Origin: Methylomonas sp. UP202
Lineage (GTDB): Bacteria; Pseudomonadota; Gammaproteobacteria; Methylococcales; Methylomonadaceae
NCBI RefSeq assembly: GCF_029910655.1
Contig: NZ_CP123897.1
Span: 868,001 to 932,000, forward strand
Length of the DNA: 64,000 bases
Reading direction: 5' to 3'
Positions 53,193-61,193 of this stretch are shown here, one piece after another. The notes beneath the pieces were generated by a model. The model was not told the DNA's origin. It ran no database searches and saw only the letters and a program-made list of their open reading frames with translations. The first letter of the stretch is position 1. Each line of letters opens with the position of its first letter. Both the position numbers and the translations under genes were made by a program.

Positions 53193-54556
53193 AGCTCGGC
53201 CAACACCGCCAGCGCTTCCTGAATGTTGCTGACCGCGTGTATCTCCAGGTTCTTGATCGGGTCCTTGGGTTTGTTGCTCTTAGGAATAATCGCCTTCTTG
53301 AAACCGTGCTTGGCGGCTTCGTTGAGCCGAGCATGGCCGTTGGCGACCGGGCGTATCTCGCCGTTCAAGCCCACCTCGCCGAAAAACACCGTGTCGTAGG
53401 GAATGATGCGGTCTCTTAGACTGGATACCACCCCGACCATGATTGCCAAATCGGTGCTGGTTTCGCTGACCTTGATGCCGCCGACCACGTTGGCGTAAAT
53501 CTCGTCGTTGCCGGTGAAGATGCCGCCGTGGCGCGACAGCACCGCCAACAGCATCGCCAGCCGGTTTTGATCCAAACCCACCGCCAAGCGGCGCGGATTG
53601 CCGTACTGGCTTTCGGTGACCAAGGCCTGAATTTCCACCAGCAACGGCCGGGTGCCTTCCCACAGCACCGTCACCACGCTGCCCGGCGACGGCTTTTCGG
53701 CGCGCGACAAAAACATTGCCGACGGATTTTTCACTTCCTTCAAGCCGCTGCTTTCCATCGCGAAAAATCCCAGTTCGCCGACGCTGCCGAAGCGGTTTTT
53801 ATCCGCGCGCAATACTCTAAAGCGCGAATCGTCGGTGGACGACAACACCACCTGAGCATCGACGATATGGCTCAAGGTCATCGGCCCGGCCAGAGACTGG
53901 TCCTTGGTCACGTGGCCGACCATGAAAAACGACACACCGCTGCGCTTGGCGTATTGGGTCAGATAGCTGGCGGATTCGCGCACCTGCGACACCGAGCCCG
54001 GCGCCGAATCGGAGTCGGCGGTGTACATCACCTGAATCGAATCGATGATGACCACCTTGGGCTGTTCTTCGTCCAGCACTTGGCAAATCTGCTGTACCGA
54101 GGTTTCGGCCAGCATCTTGATGCCGGCCGTGTTCAATTGCAGGCGATGGGCGCGCTCGGCGATCTGCTGCAAGGACTCCTCGCCGGACACGTACAACACC
54201 GGTAAATGCCGGGCGATATGGGCGATGGCCTGTAGCAAAATCGTGCTCTTGCCGGCCCCCGGCGCGCCGCCGATCAACACCACGCTACCGGTGACGATGC
54301 CGCCGCCCAGCACCCGGTCGAACTCGGCCAGGCCGCTGGAAATCCGCTCGGCCTGCGCCAAATTGACCTCGGACAGCAAACGCACCTCGCTGCGCGCCCC
54401 GGCGTAACCGGATTTATCGCGGGCGGTCTTGCCGCCACCCAACTGCACCTCCTTGATGCTGTTCCACGCCCCGCACTGATTGCACTGCCCGGACCAACCG
54501 GGATAATCGGCGCCGCACTCGGTGCAGACGTAAGCGGATTTGGTTTTTTTAGCCAT
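53189..54556 (-). CDS. radA: DNA repair protein RadA
   Basis: The 455-residue protein has the N-terminal zinc finger CTECGADYPGWSGQCNQCG. A RecA-like ATPase has GGAPGAGKSTILLQA and VIIDSIQVMYTADSDSAPGS. The RadA-specific KNRFG motif lies in RADKNRFGSVGELGFF. A Lon-like C-terminal domain follows (GGIKVSETSTDLAIMVGVVS, GEVGLNGEIRPV). RadA helps branch migration and processing of recombination intermediates. It converges with the small exported protein, with the two stop codons sharing TTAA. Confidence 0.95.
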   Translation of the reverse strand: MAKKTKSAYVCTECGADYPGWSGQCNQCGAWNSIKEVQLGGGKTARDKSGYAGARSEVRLLSEVNLAQAERISSGLAEFDRVLGGGIVTGSVVLIGGAPGAGKSTILLQAIAHIARHLPVLYVSGEESLQQIAERAHRLQLNTAGIKMLAETSVQQICQVLDEEQPKVVIIDSIQVMYTADSDSAPGSVSQVRESASYLTQYAKRSGVSFFMVGHVTKDQSLAGPMTLSHIVDAQVVLSSTDDSRFRVLRADKNRFGSVGELGFFAMESSGLKEVKNPSAMFLSRAEKPSPGSVVTVLWEGTRPLLVEIQALVTESQYGNPRRLAVGLDQNRLAMLLAVLSRHGGIFTGNDEIYANVVGGIKVSETSTDLAIMVGVVSSLRDRIIPYDTVFFGEVGLNGEIRPVANGHARLNEAAKHGFKKAIIPKSNKPKDPIKNLEIHAVSNIQEALAVLAEL

Positions 54557-54576
54557 AGCGATAAAGGTTTAACGAT

Positions 54577-54909
54577 TTAGCTGCAAGCCAGCCAAGTCAT
54601 CGCTGAGTTGGTGGTGTTTGATTGCCAGCGGATACATGGCGTCGGCCGGTACAATTTGCTGTTGATGTCTTGCAAATTGGCGAGAAAGTGATCGGCAAAA
54701 CCTACAGAGCGGTTCAAACGGATGCCGAATTTGCCCGAGCTTGTTTGATTTGCTTCAAGGCTTCGCGGGCATCCTGGTGGCACCCCGCCGATCAACGCCG
54801 CCGCGCCTTCGCCATTTTTTTCCTTACCGGTTTGCGCCTCGCTCGCCAAAGCGGATAACTGGGTCCAGGCTTCGGAAAACGGCACTATGTCGGTGACGGC
54901 AATACTCAT
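54577..54909 (-). pseudogene. Degraded Phd/YefM-type antitoxin and ParE/RelE-like toxin relic
   Basis: The open frame begins SIAVTDIVPFSEAWTQLSAL and ASEAQTG, like the N-terminus of a Phd/YefM antitoxin, then drifts into short pieces separated by frame changes. HFLANLQDI resembles ParE/RelE toxins. In another frame on the same strand LAIKHHQLSDDLAGLQLNR, ending at about 54570, resembles a toxin C-terminus. The whole is too short for either gene and looks like an inactivated toxin-antitoxin pair. Confidence 0.4.
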
Positions 54910-55414
54910 GGCGGCTCCTGATTCGTTGGCGCAAAATTTCGTTCAATATTATGAGCCTTAGACTGAGTTGCATAGCGAAACTTTCCGGTTTAGCTTTTCG
55001 TCTGCGGTCTATCTTTAACGCGCTAGCTTGACCGCAGATTTGGCGCTGCAGCGATTGGCTCTGAACCAGAGCTTACGAGTGATTAATTCTGCCTTGTCAG
55101 ATTTTCGGTAGTGCTCGTCATTTCGGCAGGGATAGCCGAAATCCAGACCCCACGGACGGATCGAAGCTTGCCATCCAGGCACTGGATGCCCGCATCCCGG
55201 CGGGCATGACAGCGTTGCTTAAATCCGACAAAGTAGAATTAATGGCCGGGCTTTTTAAATCTGTTTCTATCGAGCCGTTGCGGACTATGGCTCGATCTGA
55301 TTCAATGGCAACAGTCTGGCCGTTACCGGTCATTATTTCTACGCCGGATGATATACAGAAAGGAAGATCACATGCAGATCAATAAATTATCGTGCCAAAG
55401 ATCATTTTTCGGTA
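54910..55414. other. Spacer before the cassette array, containing a dispersed repeat
   Basis: No gene is supported. It includes a small hairpin ATTTCGGC...GCCGAAAT at about 55119-55142 and the dispersed repeat at 55136-55237. Confidence 0.5.
55136..55237 (-). repeat. Dispersed repeat, left arm of an inverted pair around the cassette array
   Basis: About 100 bases whose reverse complement matches 57366-57470 at most positions, including TCTACTTTGTC, GCGGGCATCCAGTGCC and GATGGCAAGCTTCG. The core contains the palindrome GCCCGC...GCGGGC. Related copies lie at 60908 and 61019. Confidence 0.75.
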
Positions 55415-55447
55415 GATATACGGAAACTATCTAATTCCTTGTTAGAT
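55415..55447 (+). other. Putative integron recombination site (attI-like leader), second cassette locus
   Basis: Bases 55415-55443 match 31979-32007 at 27 of 29 positions and end in the core GTTAGAT (55441-55447), a GTTRRRY site. The first cassette gene starts 8 bases further on. A true attI would normally have an integrase gene on its other side; only the repeat and the toxin-antitoxin relic are there. Confidence 0.45.
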
Positions 55448-55455
55448 AGCAAGAT

Positions 55456-56013
55456 ATGAAACTTGGTGCAGATGCTTACAGATTAAGAGACATTTCCTTT
55501 GAGTTGATGTTATTAACTCGTGGGTTTGTGCATTTTGATTTTTCTGATTTAGACATAAATCATCCGATATACCAGTACACAGTTTTCGGTTTCCTAAACA
55601 CTTTGAAAGTAAAGTTAGTCGAGCTGGCAATTCATCAACGCAATTTAGATGACGAATTCAAGAATCTATTGTCAGACGCAAGTCATATTTTTCATGGCGA
55701 CAGATCTATAATGGACAGGGAATTTGTTAAACATGAATACGCATTTGACTTAACATCGGAATGCATGTTGGCAGGTCTCAGAGAGGTCTCAAATAAGATC
55801 ATACATGCCGATAAATTTAAACTCGAAGCCACAGCTGATAGCGTAATTACAGAGATGGCATTAATGAAAATTGGAAAACCCGAGATGGCACGAGTGGTTA
55901 GACTTCATGGAAAGAAAGGTAAATCTAAATGGTGCGTCCATTTTGATTTATTGGTCTATTGTGAAGAATGCTACCTTTTTGGTGAAGTACTAGCTGAGTA
56001 TTATGGTATCTAA
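55456..56013 (+). CDS. Hypothetical protein, first gene of the cassette array
   Basis: The 185-residue protein (MKLGADAYRLRDISFELMLL) is AT-rich compared with the chromosome around it. It contains no motif I recognise; it is predicted soluble, with a segment ASHIFHGDRSIMDREF and two late Cys in LLVYCEECYLF. Its stop (56011-56013) falls inside the first box of attC1, a compact cassette layout. The function is unknown, which is usual for cassette genes. Confidence 0.6.
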   Translation: MKLGADAYRLRDISFELMLLTRGFVHFDFSDLDINHPIYQYTVFGFLNTLKVKLVELAIHQRNLDDEFKNLLSDASHIFHGDRSIMDREFVKHEYAFDLTSECMLAGLREVSNKIIHADKFKLEATADSVITEMALMKIGKPEMARVVRLHGKKGKSKWCVHFDLLVYCEECYLFGEVLAEYYGI

Positions 56014-56124
56014 CAATCGGCTCCACTCAAACGTCCAAACCGGAGTGGTTTTTGTGGTTTCGCTGGGCTGCACTTTAACACAAAAACCACTCCGGTTTGG
56101 CCGCTGGTGAGCCGGGCGTTAGGT
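56008..56124 (+). other. attC site 1 (117 bp)
   Basis: The site begins ATCTAAC (RYYYAAC) and ends GTTAGGT (GTTRRRY) at 56118-56124. Inside are a left box CGGCTCCAC and a right box GTGAGCCG, complementary apart from one extra base, as in attC sites with an extrahelical base. A perfect 22-bp inverted repeat (56035-56056 with 56079-56100) makes the long folded stem. The recombination point would be after G56118. Confidence 0.85.
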
Positions 56125-56130
56125 GTCGCA

Positions 56131-56502
56131 ATGGGCCCATTCACGGAAGGCTGGACAGAAAAGGATGTTGAGGCAGTTATCGCAAAGGGCGACCCTAGCG
56201 ATTTGCTCTACGTTCCTATCGTGGTTGGCATGAATGCTCCAGACTGTGAACGCGAATGGGCTGAAGAAATATGTTTCAAGTTAGCCAGCCATCCAAATTT
56301 CAATGTCCGAGGAAATGCCATCTTGGGTCTTGGCCACATCGCACGCACCTGTCGTGCGCTCAATTTGGAGCGAGCTATCCCCGCTATTTCACGCGCCTTG
56401 GCCGACCAAGACCCATATGTTCGGGGCCATGCTGACGACGCCGCGAGTGATCTAAGAATCTTTCTAGGTGTTTCAGTGCCCGGTCATGGAAACAACACCT
56501 AA
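56131..56502 (+). CDS. HEAT-repeat-like protein, second cassette gene
   Basis: The 123-residue protein is taken from ATG 56131, seven bases after the attC1 core site; the longer GTG start lies in attC1. It contains HEAT-like helices (FNVRGNAILGLGHIARTC, AIPAISRALADQDPYVRGHA). Such repeats mediate protein binding. The TAA at 56500-56502 is part of the attC2 left box. It is a complete cassette with its attC. Confidence 0.7.
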   Translation: MGPFTEGWTEKDVEAVIAKGDPSDLLYVPIVVGMNAPDCEREWAEEICFKLASHPNFNVRGNAILGLGHIARTCRALNLERAIPAISRALADQDPYVRGHADDAASDLRIFLGVSVPGHGNNT

Positions 56503-56583
56503 CATGGCGCTCAACCTCGCTCCCTTCGGTCGCTGGACGCTGCGCGATAAAGCCGCGCAGCGCCGGTTAGCTCTACGTTAGGC
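56497..56583 (+). other. attC site 2 (87 bp)
   Basis: Outer boxes are ACCTAAC and GTTAGGC. The inner boxes GGCGCTCAACC and CGGTTAGCTC pair with one extra base. The middle has GCTGCGCGATAAAGCCGCGCAGCG as part of a stem (written here in positions 56539-56562). It shares the GATAAAGCCGCG core with the attC-like site at 32395-32474, so the two belong to one attC family. Confidence 0.88.
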
Positions 56584-56607
56584 AGCACAACCACCACCGA
56601 GGCTCGC

Positions 56608-57258
56608 ATGACATCAATTCCCTCTTCTGGCACCATAGCATTAAGCAGTCGTATCGGTAGACTTAGCTCAATCGGAGGACTTGTTGCTCTCTTCACTGCA
56701 TTCATCAGCCTCCACTACTTTTCGATTTACAAGCAACAGGGCGATCCATCCCTTTCCGTTCCCTTTGCTTCGTTATTTATAGCCGCCACCGTGGCTTCAA
56801 TCATCTGCTTACACCTGAATCTCACAAAAAGAATATCAAACAAGAAATATCTTCATGCTGGCGTAATATTTGTCGCTGGATTTGGGGTTACAACTCTTCT
56901 TATTGCAATCTCGTTCTTCGGATTGTCAAATGAGTTTTTGGTTATCCCCGACAACCTAACACTTTCGCCAGCCATCGCTTTAAGTAGTAAACTAGATCAA
57001 TTCCAAACCTTGGTGGCTTCTGTACACTGGTGGGTGCACCTTGTACTTGGTCTGGCGCTACTAACAGCGTTAGCAACAGTAGGCGGCCTCATTGCATCAA
57101 CGGATATTGTTGGCGCACTAAATGCCTGCATCTTAGGTCCGTTTTTCGGCATCACTTTACTGGCGCTCTTGGCTTTAGCTTTTTATGCAGCTCTTGCCCT
57201 AGCTATGGGCGCGATCGCCCTTTTTCTGGCATACGTAAAGCTTGCGTCCGCTGAATAA
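56608..57258 (+). CDS. Predicted integral membrane protein, third cassette gene
   Basis: The 216-residue protein has about five hydrophobic helices (for example GGLVALFTAFISLHYFSIY, HAGVIFVAGFGVTTLLIAIS, LVLGLALLTALATVGGLIA). It starts 25 bases after the attC2 core. No motif is recognised. No attC was found after it: an isolated GCCTAAC at 57300-57306 has no partner box, so the cassette may be the truncated end of the array. Confidence 0.65.
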   Translation: MTSIPSSGTIALSSRIGRLSSIGGLVALFTAFISLHYFSIYKQQGDPSLSVPFASLFIAATVASIICLHLNLTKRISNKKYLHAGVIFVAGFGVTTLLIAISFFGLSNEFLVIPDNLTLSPAIALSSKLDQFQTLVASVHWWVHLVLGLALLTALATVGGLIASTDIVGALNACILGPFFGITLLALLALAFYAALALAMGAIALFLAYVKLASAE

Positions 57259-57365
57259 TTATTTACCATACCATGGTGTTTCCTGCGCTAAATGGCGCGG
57301 CCTAACTGTGCGCAATGGGACTTCTAAAAAAGCTCGCCAATCATGTTTTTACCACTCAATGTTTA

Positions 57366-57470
57366 TTTCTACTTTGTCAGATTTAAACAACGCCGTCATA
57401 CCCGCCGGGAAGCGGGCATCCAGTGCCATGGATGGCAAGCTTCGGTCCGTCCGTGGAGTCAGGATTTCGG
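57366..57470 (+). repeat. Dispersed repeat, right arm of an inverted pair around the cassette array
   Basis: Inverted counterpart of 55136-55237. Both carry the palindrome around CCCGCCGGGA and GCGGGCATCCAGTGCC. The pair encloses the three cassette genes and both attC sites. Confidence 0.75.
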
Positions 57471-57720
57471 CACCCATAACAACGGGAAAACGAATCCCTG
57501 TCGAAAAGACGAGTATTACCGAGAATCTGACAAAGTGCGTAGTGCGTAGTGCGTAGTGCGTAGGTTGGGTTAGTGCGTAGGTTGGGTTAGCGTAGCGTAA
57601 CCCAACACGTCGGCGCTCAATCGACCGGCAACCGTGAACTTTCGCTCTGAAACTATCCCAGGTTTTCGCCTTATGAGCCGTCAGGCGGCTATCGAATCCG
57701 CTTAGGGGCCTAAAACCGAA

Positions 57721-57863
57721 GGAGGGTGTCGTAAAAGCCCCTCTCCTTGCGGGAGAGGGGTTGGGGTGAGGGGAAGTATCAAGGTAAGGCATTGATTTTA
57801 TCCCCCTCACCCTGCCCTCTCCCGCGAGGAGAGGGTTCTGTTTCGACTTTTACGACACCCTCC
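57721..57863. repeat. MITE-like element with perfect 17-bp terminal inverted repeats
   Basis: GGAGGGTGTCGTAAAAG at 57721-57737 is the exact inverse of 57847-57863, and GAA flanks both ends. Inside are two GC-rich palindromes (CCCCTCTCC...GGAGAGGGG and CCCTCTCC...GGAGAGGG). It has no coding capacity. It resembles small non-autonomous elements or compound palindromic repeats. Confidence 0.65.
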
Positions 57864-58109
57864 GAAGCGAGGCGGTTCGATTTCGACGGATTCTCGCTCG
57901 ATAACCAAGGATTGATCTTCCGACATCGGCGGGCTGCCCGGCGCTTAACTCCGCATGCGGAGGCCAACGGGTTTTGGCCGCGTATCCGCCGGGAGAGTTC
58001 GCCCTTGCGGCGCCGAATATCCGACCAAAACTCGCGGCGTCCGCGCCGCCGTCTCCGCCGACCGTAAGCGCTCAGCCGTTCCACATCGCCAGACGTTGCA
58101 GGTTATGAT

Positions 58110-59723
58110 TTAATCCAGATCACCGAACGGCAGCAGTTCGTCGATGCGGCTGTTGGGCCAGATGGGGAGTTTTTCCAGGGTGTCTTTTAGCCAGGCGGCC
58201 GGATCGAGGCCATTGAGTTTGGCGGTGCCTAGCAGGGTTTGAATAACGGCGGCCCGTTGTCCGGCGCGTTCGGAACCAGCGAACAGCCAATTCTTTTTAC
58301 CCAAGGCAATGGGGCGAATGCTGTTTTCGACCGGATTATTGTCGATAGGCAGATCGCCGGTTTCGGCGTAACGGCTTAAGGCAACCCAGCGTTTCAGGCT
58401 GTAGTCGATGGCTTTGGCCGTGGCGGTATTGGGCGCGGTGCGCAATCGGGTCTGCTGTAACCAAGCCTGCAAGTCTGTCAGTAGCGGCAGGCTTTTTTCG
58501 GCGCGTAGCTGTTTGCGCTGGTCAGCTGTCATCTCGCGGCCCTCGGTTTCAATGGCGTACAGTTTGGCGATGCGATTCAGTGCTGCTTGTGCGATAGGGC
58601 TCTGACTGGTTTGCAACAGGTCGAAGAATTTGCGCCGCGCATGCGCCAGGCAGGCCAGTTCGATACACGGCTCTAGCGGGTGTTGCGATGCGGGATGGGC
58701 ACGGGTCGTAGCAAACAGGGCTTTATAGCCCGCATAGTCATCCACCAGTAAATGGCCGCGCCAATCGCCCAGGAACTGCTGCACATGCCGGCCGCCACGA
58801 CCGGCTTGATAATCGAAGACGATAAGCTTCGGTCCCGGTTGCAGATCATTGCTGCGATAGGCCCACAGATAGGCTTTCTTGGTTTTACCACTGCCGGGAT
58901 CCAGTTGCGGCACCGGCGTCTCGTCGGCATGTAAGCTATCCCTTTGCAACAAATGCCAAGCCAAGCGGTCGGCTAAGGGCGCTAAAGCGACACCGAGTCG
59001 TCCGACCCAGTCGGCGAGTGTGGAGCGGGACAGGATCACCCCGTCACGGGCGGCGATTTGTTCCAACCGGTACAGCGGCAAATGATCGAGGTATTTACCG
59101 ATCAGCACCCAGGTGAGCAAACCGACGGCAGCCATACCGCCATCGATCACCGCCGGTGGAATCGGTGCTGCGGTGATGGTTTCGCAGGCCCGACAGGCGT
59201 ATTGCGGACGAATGTGTCGATGCACAAAGAACTTGGCCGGTTCGACGTCCAGTTGCTCGCTGATGTCTTCGCCGACTTTGACCAGGTCTTTACCGCAGTG
59301 GCCACAAGCGCAGGATTCCGGTTCATGGCGATGCTCAATGCGCGGCAGATGCTCAGGCAACGGTTGGCGACCGGCACGTGGGCGTTTGGGACGGGCCACG
59401 GTATCGCAGGGCTGATCATCCCGGAGTTGTTCGACTTCCTCATCAATCGCTGAGATATCGGAATTCCAGGTTTCCTCGAACACATCCCGCTGCAACGGGG
59501 CCAGACTTTCGTTCTTGCGACTGAAGCGGATGCGTTTGTAATACGCCAGCTCATGGGTCAGCGCGCCGATTTTGAGGTCTTTGGCGTGAATCGTGGCGTC
59601 TTTGGCTTGGATGACTTGGGCATCCTGGGCTGCCTGATCCATCAGCGCCTGAAGCAGGGCCGCCACCTCGGTTTTGGCAGTCGGCTCCAGGTTCAATTGG
59701 TCGAGTTTGGCCAGCGGATTCAT
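58110..59723 (-). CDS. tnpC: IS66 transposase TnpC, copy E
   Basis: The 537-residue DDE transposase has all family motifs (LHADETPVP, LVDDYAGYKA, DNNPVENSIRP) and shares ESCACGHCGK with copy D. It has some silent changes near the 3' end (58250-58300) not seen in the other copies. Confidence 0.9.
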   Translation of the reverse strand: MNPLAKLDQLNLEPTAKTEVAALLQALMDQAAQDAQVIQAKDATIHAKDLKIGALTHELAYYKRIRFSRKNESLAPLQRDVFEETWNSDISAIDEEVEQLRDDQPCDTVARPKRPRAGRQPLPEHLPRIEHRHEPESCACGHCGKDLVKVGEDISEQLDVEPAKFFVHRHIRPQYACRACETITAAPIPPAVIDGGMAAVGLLTWVLIGKYLDHLPLYRLEQIAARDGVILSRSTLADWVGRLGVALAPLADRLAWHLLQRDSLHADETPVPQLDPGSGKTKKAYLWAYRSNDLQPGPKLIVFDYQAGRGGRHVQQFLGDWRGHLLVDDYAGYKALFATTRAHPASQHPLEPCIELACLAHARRKFFDLLQTSQSPIAQAALNRIAKLYAIETEGREMTADQRKQLRAEKSLPLLTDLQAWLQQTRLRTAPNTATAKAIDYSLKRWVALSRYAETGDLPIDNNPVENSIRPIALGKKNWLFAGSERAGQRAAVIQTLLGTAKLNGLDPAAWLKDTLEKLPIWPNSRIDELLPFGDLD

Positions 59724-59808
59724 GGGTGAATTATACCGCAATGCCCTATCCAATGCCTTGATATTAGGACATTTTAGGGCTTTTTTACCGCCGCGTTTTA
59801 CCTCTGAT

Positions 59809-60159
59809 TCACACCTGCCAGTCGGCTTGGGGCTGGGCGGATAAGCGTTGCCAATCGACTCCAGCAATTAACCAGTGCCATTGCGCCTGCGTCAGCGCAA
59901 ACACCGCATCGCCCACCCTGGGCCAGACAAAACTGCCTTGGTGCAAACGGCGCTGACACAGCCAAACCCCATTGCCATCCCACACCAACAACCGTAGCCG
60001 GTTGCCCGCACGATTACGAAAGATAAACGCCGATCCGGCACACGGGGCATGCCCCAGACTCTGTTGAACAATCGCTGACAAGCCATCCAAACCACGCCGC
60101 ATGTCCACCGGCGCCACCGCCAACCAAATCTGCGCGGGATAATCGATCAAGCCAGACAT
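59809..60159 (-). CDS. tnpB: IS66 accessory protein TnpB, copy E
   Basis: This 116-residue IS66 Orf2 protein has the same translation as in the other copies and overlaps tnpA by 13 bases. Confidence 0.9.
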   Translation of the reverse strand: MSGLIDYPAQIWLAVAPVDMRRGLDGLSAIVQQSLGHAPCAGSAFIFRNRAGNRLRLLVWDGNGVWLCQRRLHQGSFVWPRVGDAVFALTQAQWHWLIAGVDWQRLSAQPQADWQV

Positions 60160-60458
60160 CGTAACAACTCGGCTACCCAGCCCGCCGATACTGAAGACGA
60201 AATCTCCAGCCTATAACCGTCGACATCGGTCAAGACCATAGCCGCAGCTGCGGGTGTCGCCACAGAAGCAGGCTCAGGCTGTTCAATCTGCACCGGCACC
60301 AAAGCGACCGGCTCTACCGCAGGCCGTTTGCGATAGTCGCACAGTCTGGCAGTAAATGTCCGTACATTGATGCCTTCCTGCACGCAATACTCAACCTGCG
60401 ACAAACCACTGCCTTGCCATTCTTCAATATGCTGACGCCATTTCGATGTAACGGCCAT
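60147..60458 (-). CDS. tnpA: IS66 accessory protein TnpA, copy E
   Basis: This 103-residue TnpA is identical in the visible translation to copies C and D. It is the first gene of the element. Confidence 0.9.
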   Translation of the reverse strand: MAVTSKWRQHIEEWQGSGLSQVEYCVQEGINVRTFTARLCDYRKRPAVEPVALVPVQIEQPEPASVATPAAAAMVLTDVDGYRLEISSSVSAGWVAELLRCLA

Positions 60459-60534
60459 CGCTACTCCTGATCAAAAAATCACAGGATGCCTCAGGCTGAA
60501 TGATCTCAACAGGTGGGCGGGATAGAGCCTTACC

Positions 60535-60720
60535 GCCGACCGCACGTAAAACTCATTCCACCGTACATATAATCGTCCCGAACGCGTTCCTTCGGGATTC
60601 GACCGCACCTTCGTAACCGCCGAACGGACGGCCGAGCGTGTCGAAGGCACGTTCGGGTGTCGCGGCGGTACGTTCGAAGCGTTGGAGCGTGCCTTCCGGG
60701 GATTTTTATGTGCGGTCGGC
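60535..60720. repeat. Small inverted-repeat element next to IS66 copy E
   Basis: GCCGACCGCACGTAAAA (60535-60551) and its inverse with one mismatch (60704-60720) bound 186 bases with no coding capacity. IS66 copy E inserted at its left edge. Confidence 0.45.
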
Positions 60721-60777
60721 GTCTTTTAAAGCGCGGCCGCGGCCGTTGGAAACGCGGGCGAAGCCGGCGGCAGGCTG

Positions 60778-60813
60778 AAAAAAGCCCGCGGCCATGCGGT
60801 CCGGGCGTTTTTT
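60778..60813. terminator. Hairpin with A6/T6 tracts, bidirectional terminator-like
   Basis: GCCCG (60784-60788) pairs with CGGGC (60802-60806), with further partial pairing inside, flanked by six A before and six T after. No gene ends just here on either strand, so its original gene may have been lost. Confidence 0.5.
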
Positions 60814-60907
60814 AATATCGAAAATTTGCCGACCGGCGCGTACCGGCCGAGCGATGGCCTGAATTTGCTGTGAACGTCGGTGGGCGAAGTCGTCCGCCAC
60901 GGACGGG

Positions 60908-61098
60908 TTTAAGCCTACCCTCCATGGCACTGGATGTCCGCTTCCCGGCGGGCATGACGGTTTTGAACAACGCTGACAGATAAGAACTAGCGGAGCGAAT
61001 CCGGACTCAACAGCCGGATTTAAGCCTACCCTTCATGGCACTGGATGCCCATTTCCCGGCGGGCATGACGGTTTTGAACAACGCTGACAACTAAGCAC
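60908..61098 (+). repeat. Two direct copies of an about 80-base dispersed repeat
   Basis: Units start at 60908 and 61019 with TTTAAGCCTACCCT and share GGCACTGGATG, CCCGGCGGGCATGACGG and TTTTGAACAACGCTGACA. The GGCACTGGATG...CGGGCATGAC core is also in the repeat at 55136-55237. Confidence 0.7.
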
Positions 61099-61193
61099 TA
61101 TCGGCGGATTTCAAGCGCGGCGGATTTAAGGTGTTCGAATCAGACCGATGATCTATGATTAGGGACTCTTACAACCAATCAGAGGGGGCTGGG

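Larger units (their letters stand above)
57259..58063. other. Gene-free stretch with dispersed repeats up to IS66 copy E
   Basis: About 800 bases without a supported gene. It holds the right arm of the inverted dispersed repeat (57366-57470), a tandem GTAGTGCGTAGTGCGTAG stretch at about 57538-57562 with GTTGGGTTAG repeats after it, and a MITE-like element (57721-57863). The last 200 bases have no recognised content. Confidence 0.5.
58064..60533 (-). mobile_element. IS66-family insertion sequence, copy E
   Basis: The element is 2470 bp with standard termini, flanked by perfect 8-bp direct repeats CGCCGACC (58056-58063 and 60534-60541). The genes are intact on the minus strand. It is closest to copy D in sequence. 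It landed at the edge of a small inverted-repeat element (60535-60720). Confidence 0.95.
60534..61193. other. Gene-free stretch with small repeats upstream of the histidine kinase
   Basis: No gene is supported in 660 bases. It contains an inverted-repeat element (60535-60720), a hairpin terminator (60778-60813) and two direct copies of an about 80-base dispersed repeat (60908 and 61019). The kinase promoter should lie near the end of this stretch, but none was convincing. Confidence 0.5.

Noticed and set aside
55560-55640. HEPN-like or defence-gene reading of the first cassette protein
   Set aside because: The helical, charged sequence is suggestive, but no RxxxxH-type motif or other diagnostic residue could be pointed to, so no function is claimed.
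57300-57306. GCCTAAC as the left box of a third attC after the membrane-protein gene
   Set aside because: No complementary inner boxes and no GTTRRRY box within 150 bases on the right.
60908-61098. CRISPR array
   Set aside because: There are only two units of about 80 bases spaced 111 bases apart, matching a dispersed intergenic repeat. No short regular repeats with spacers and no cas genes occur in the window.
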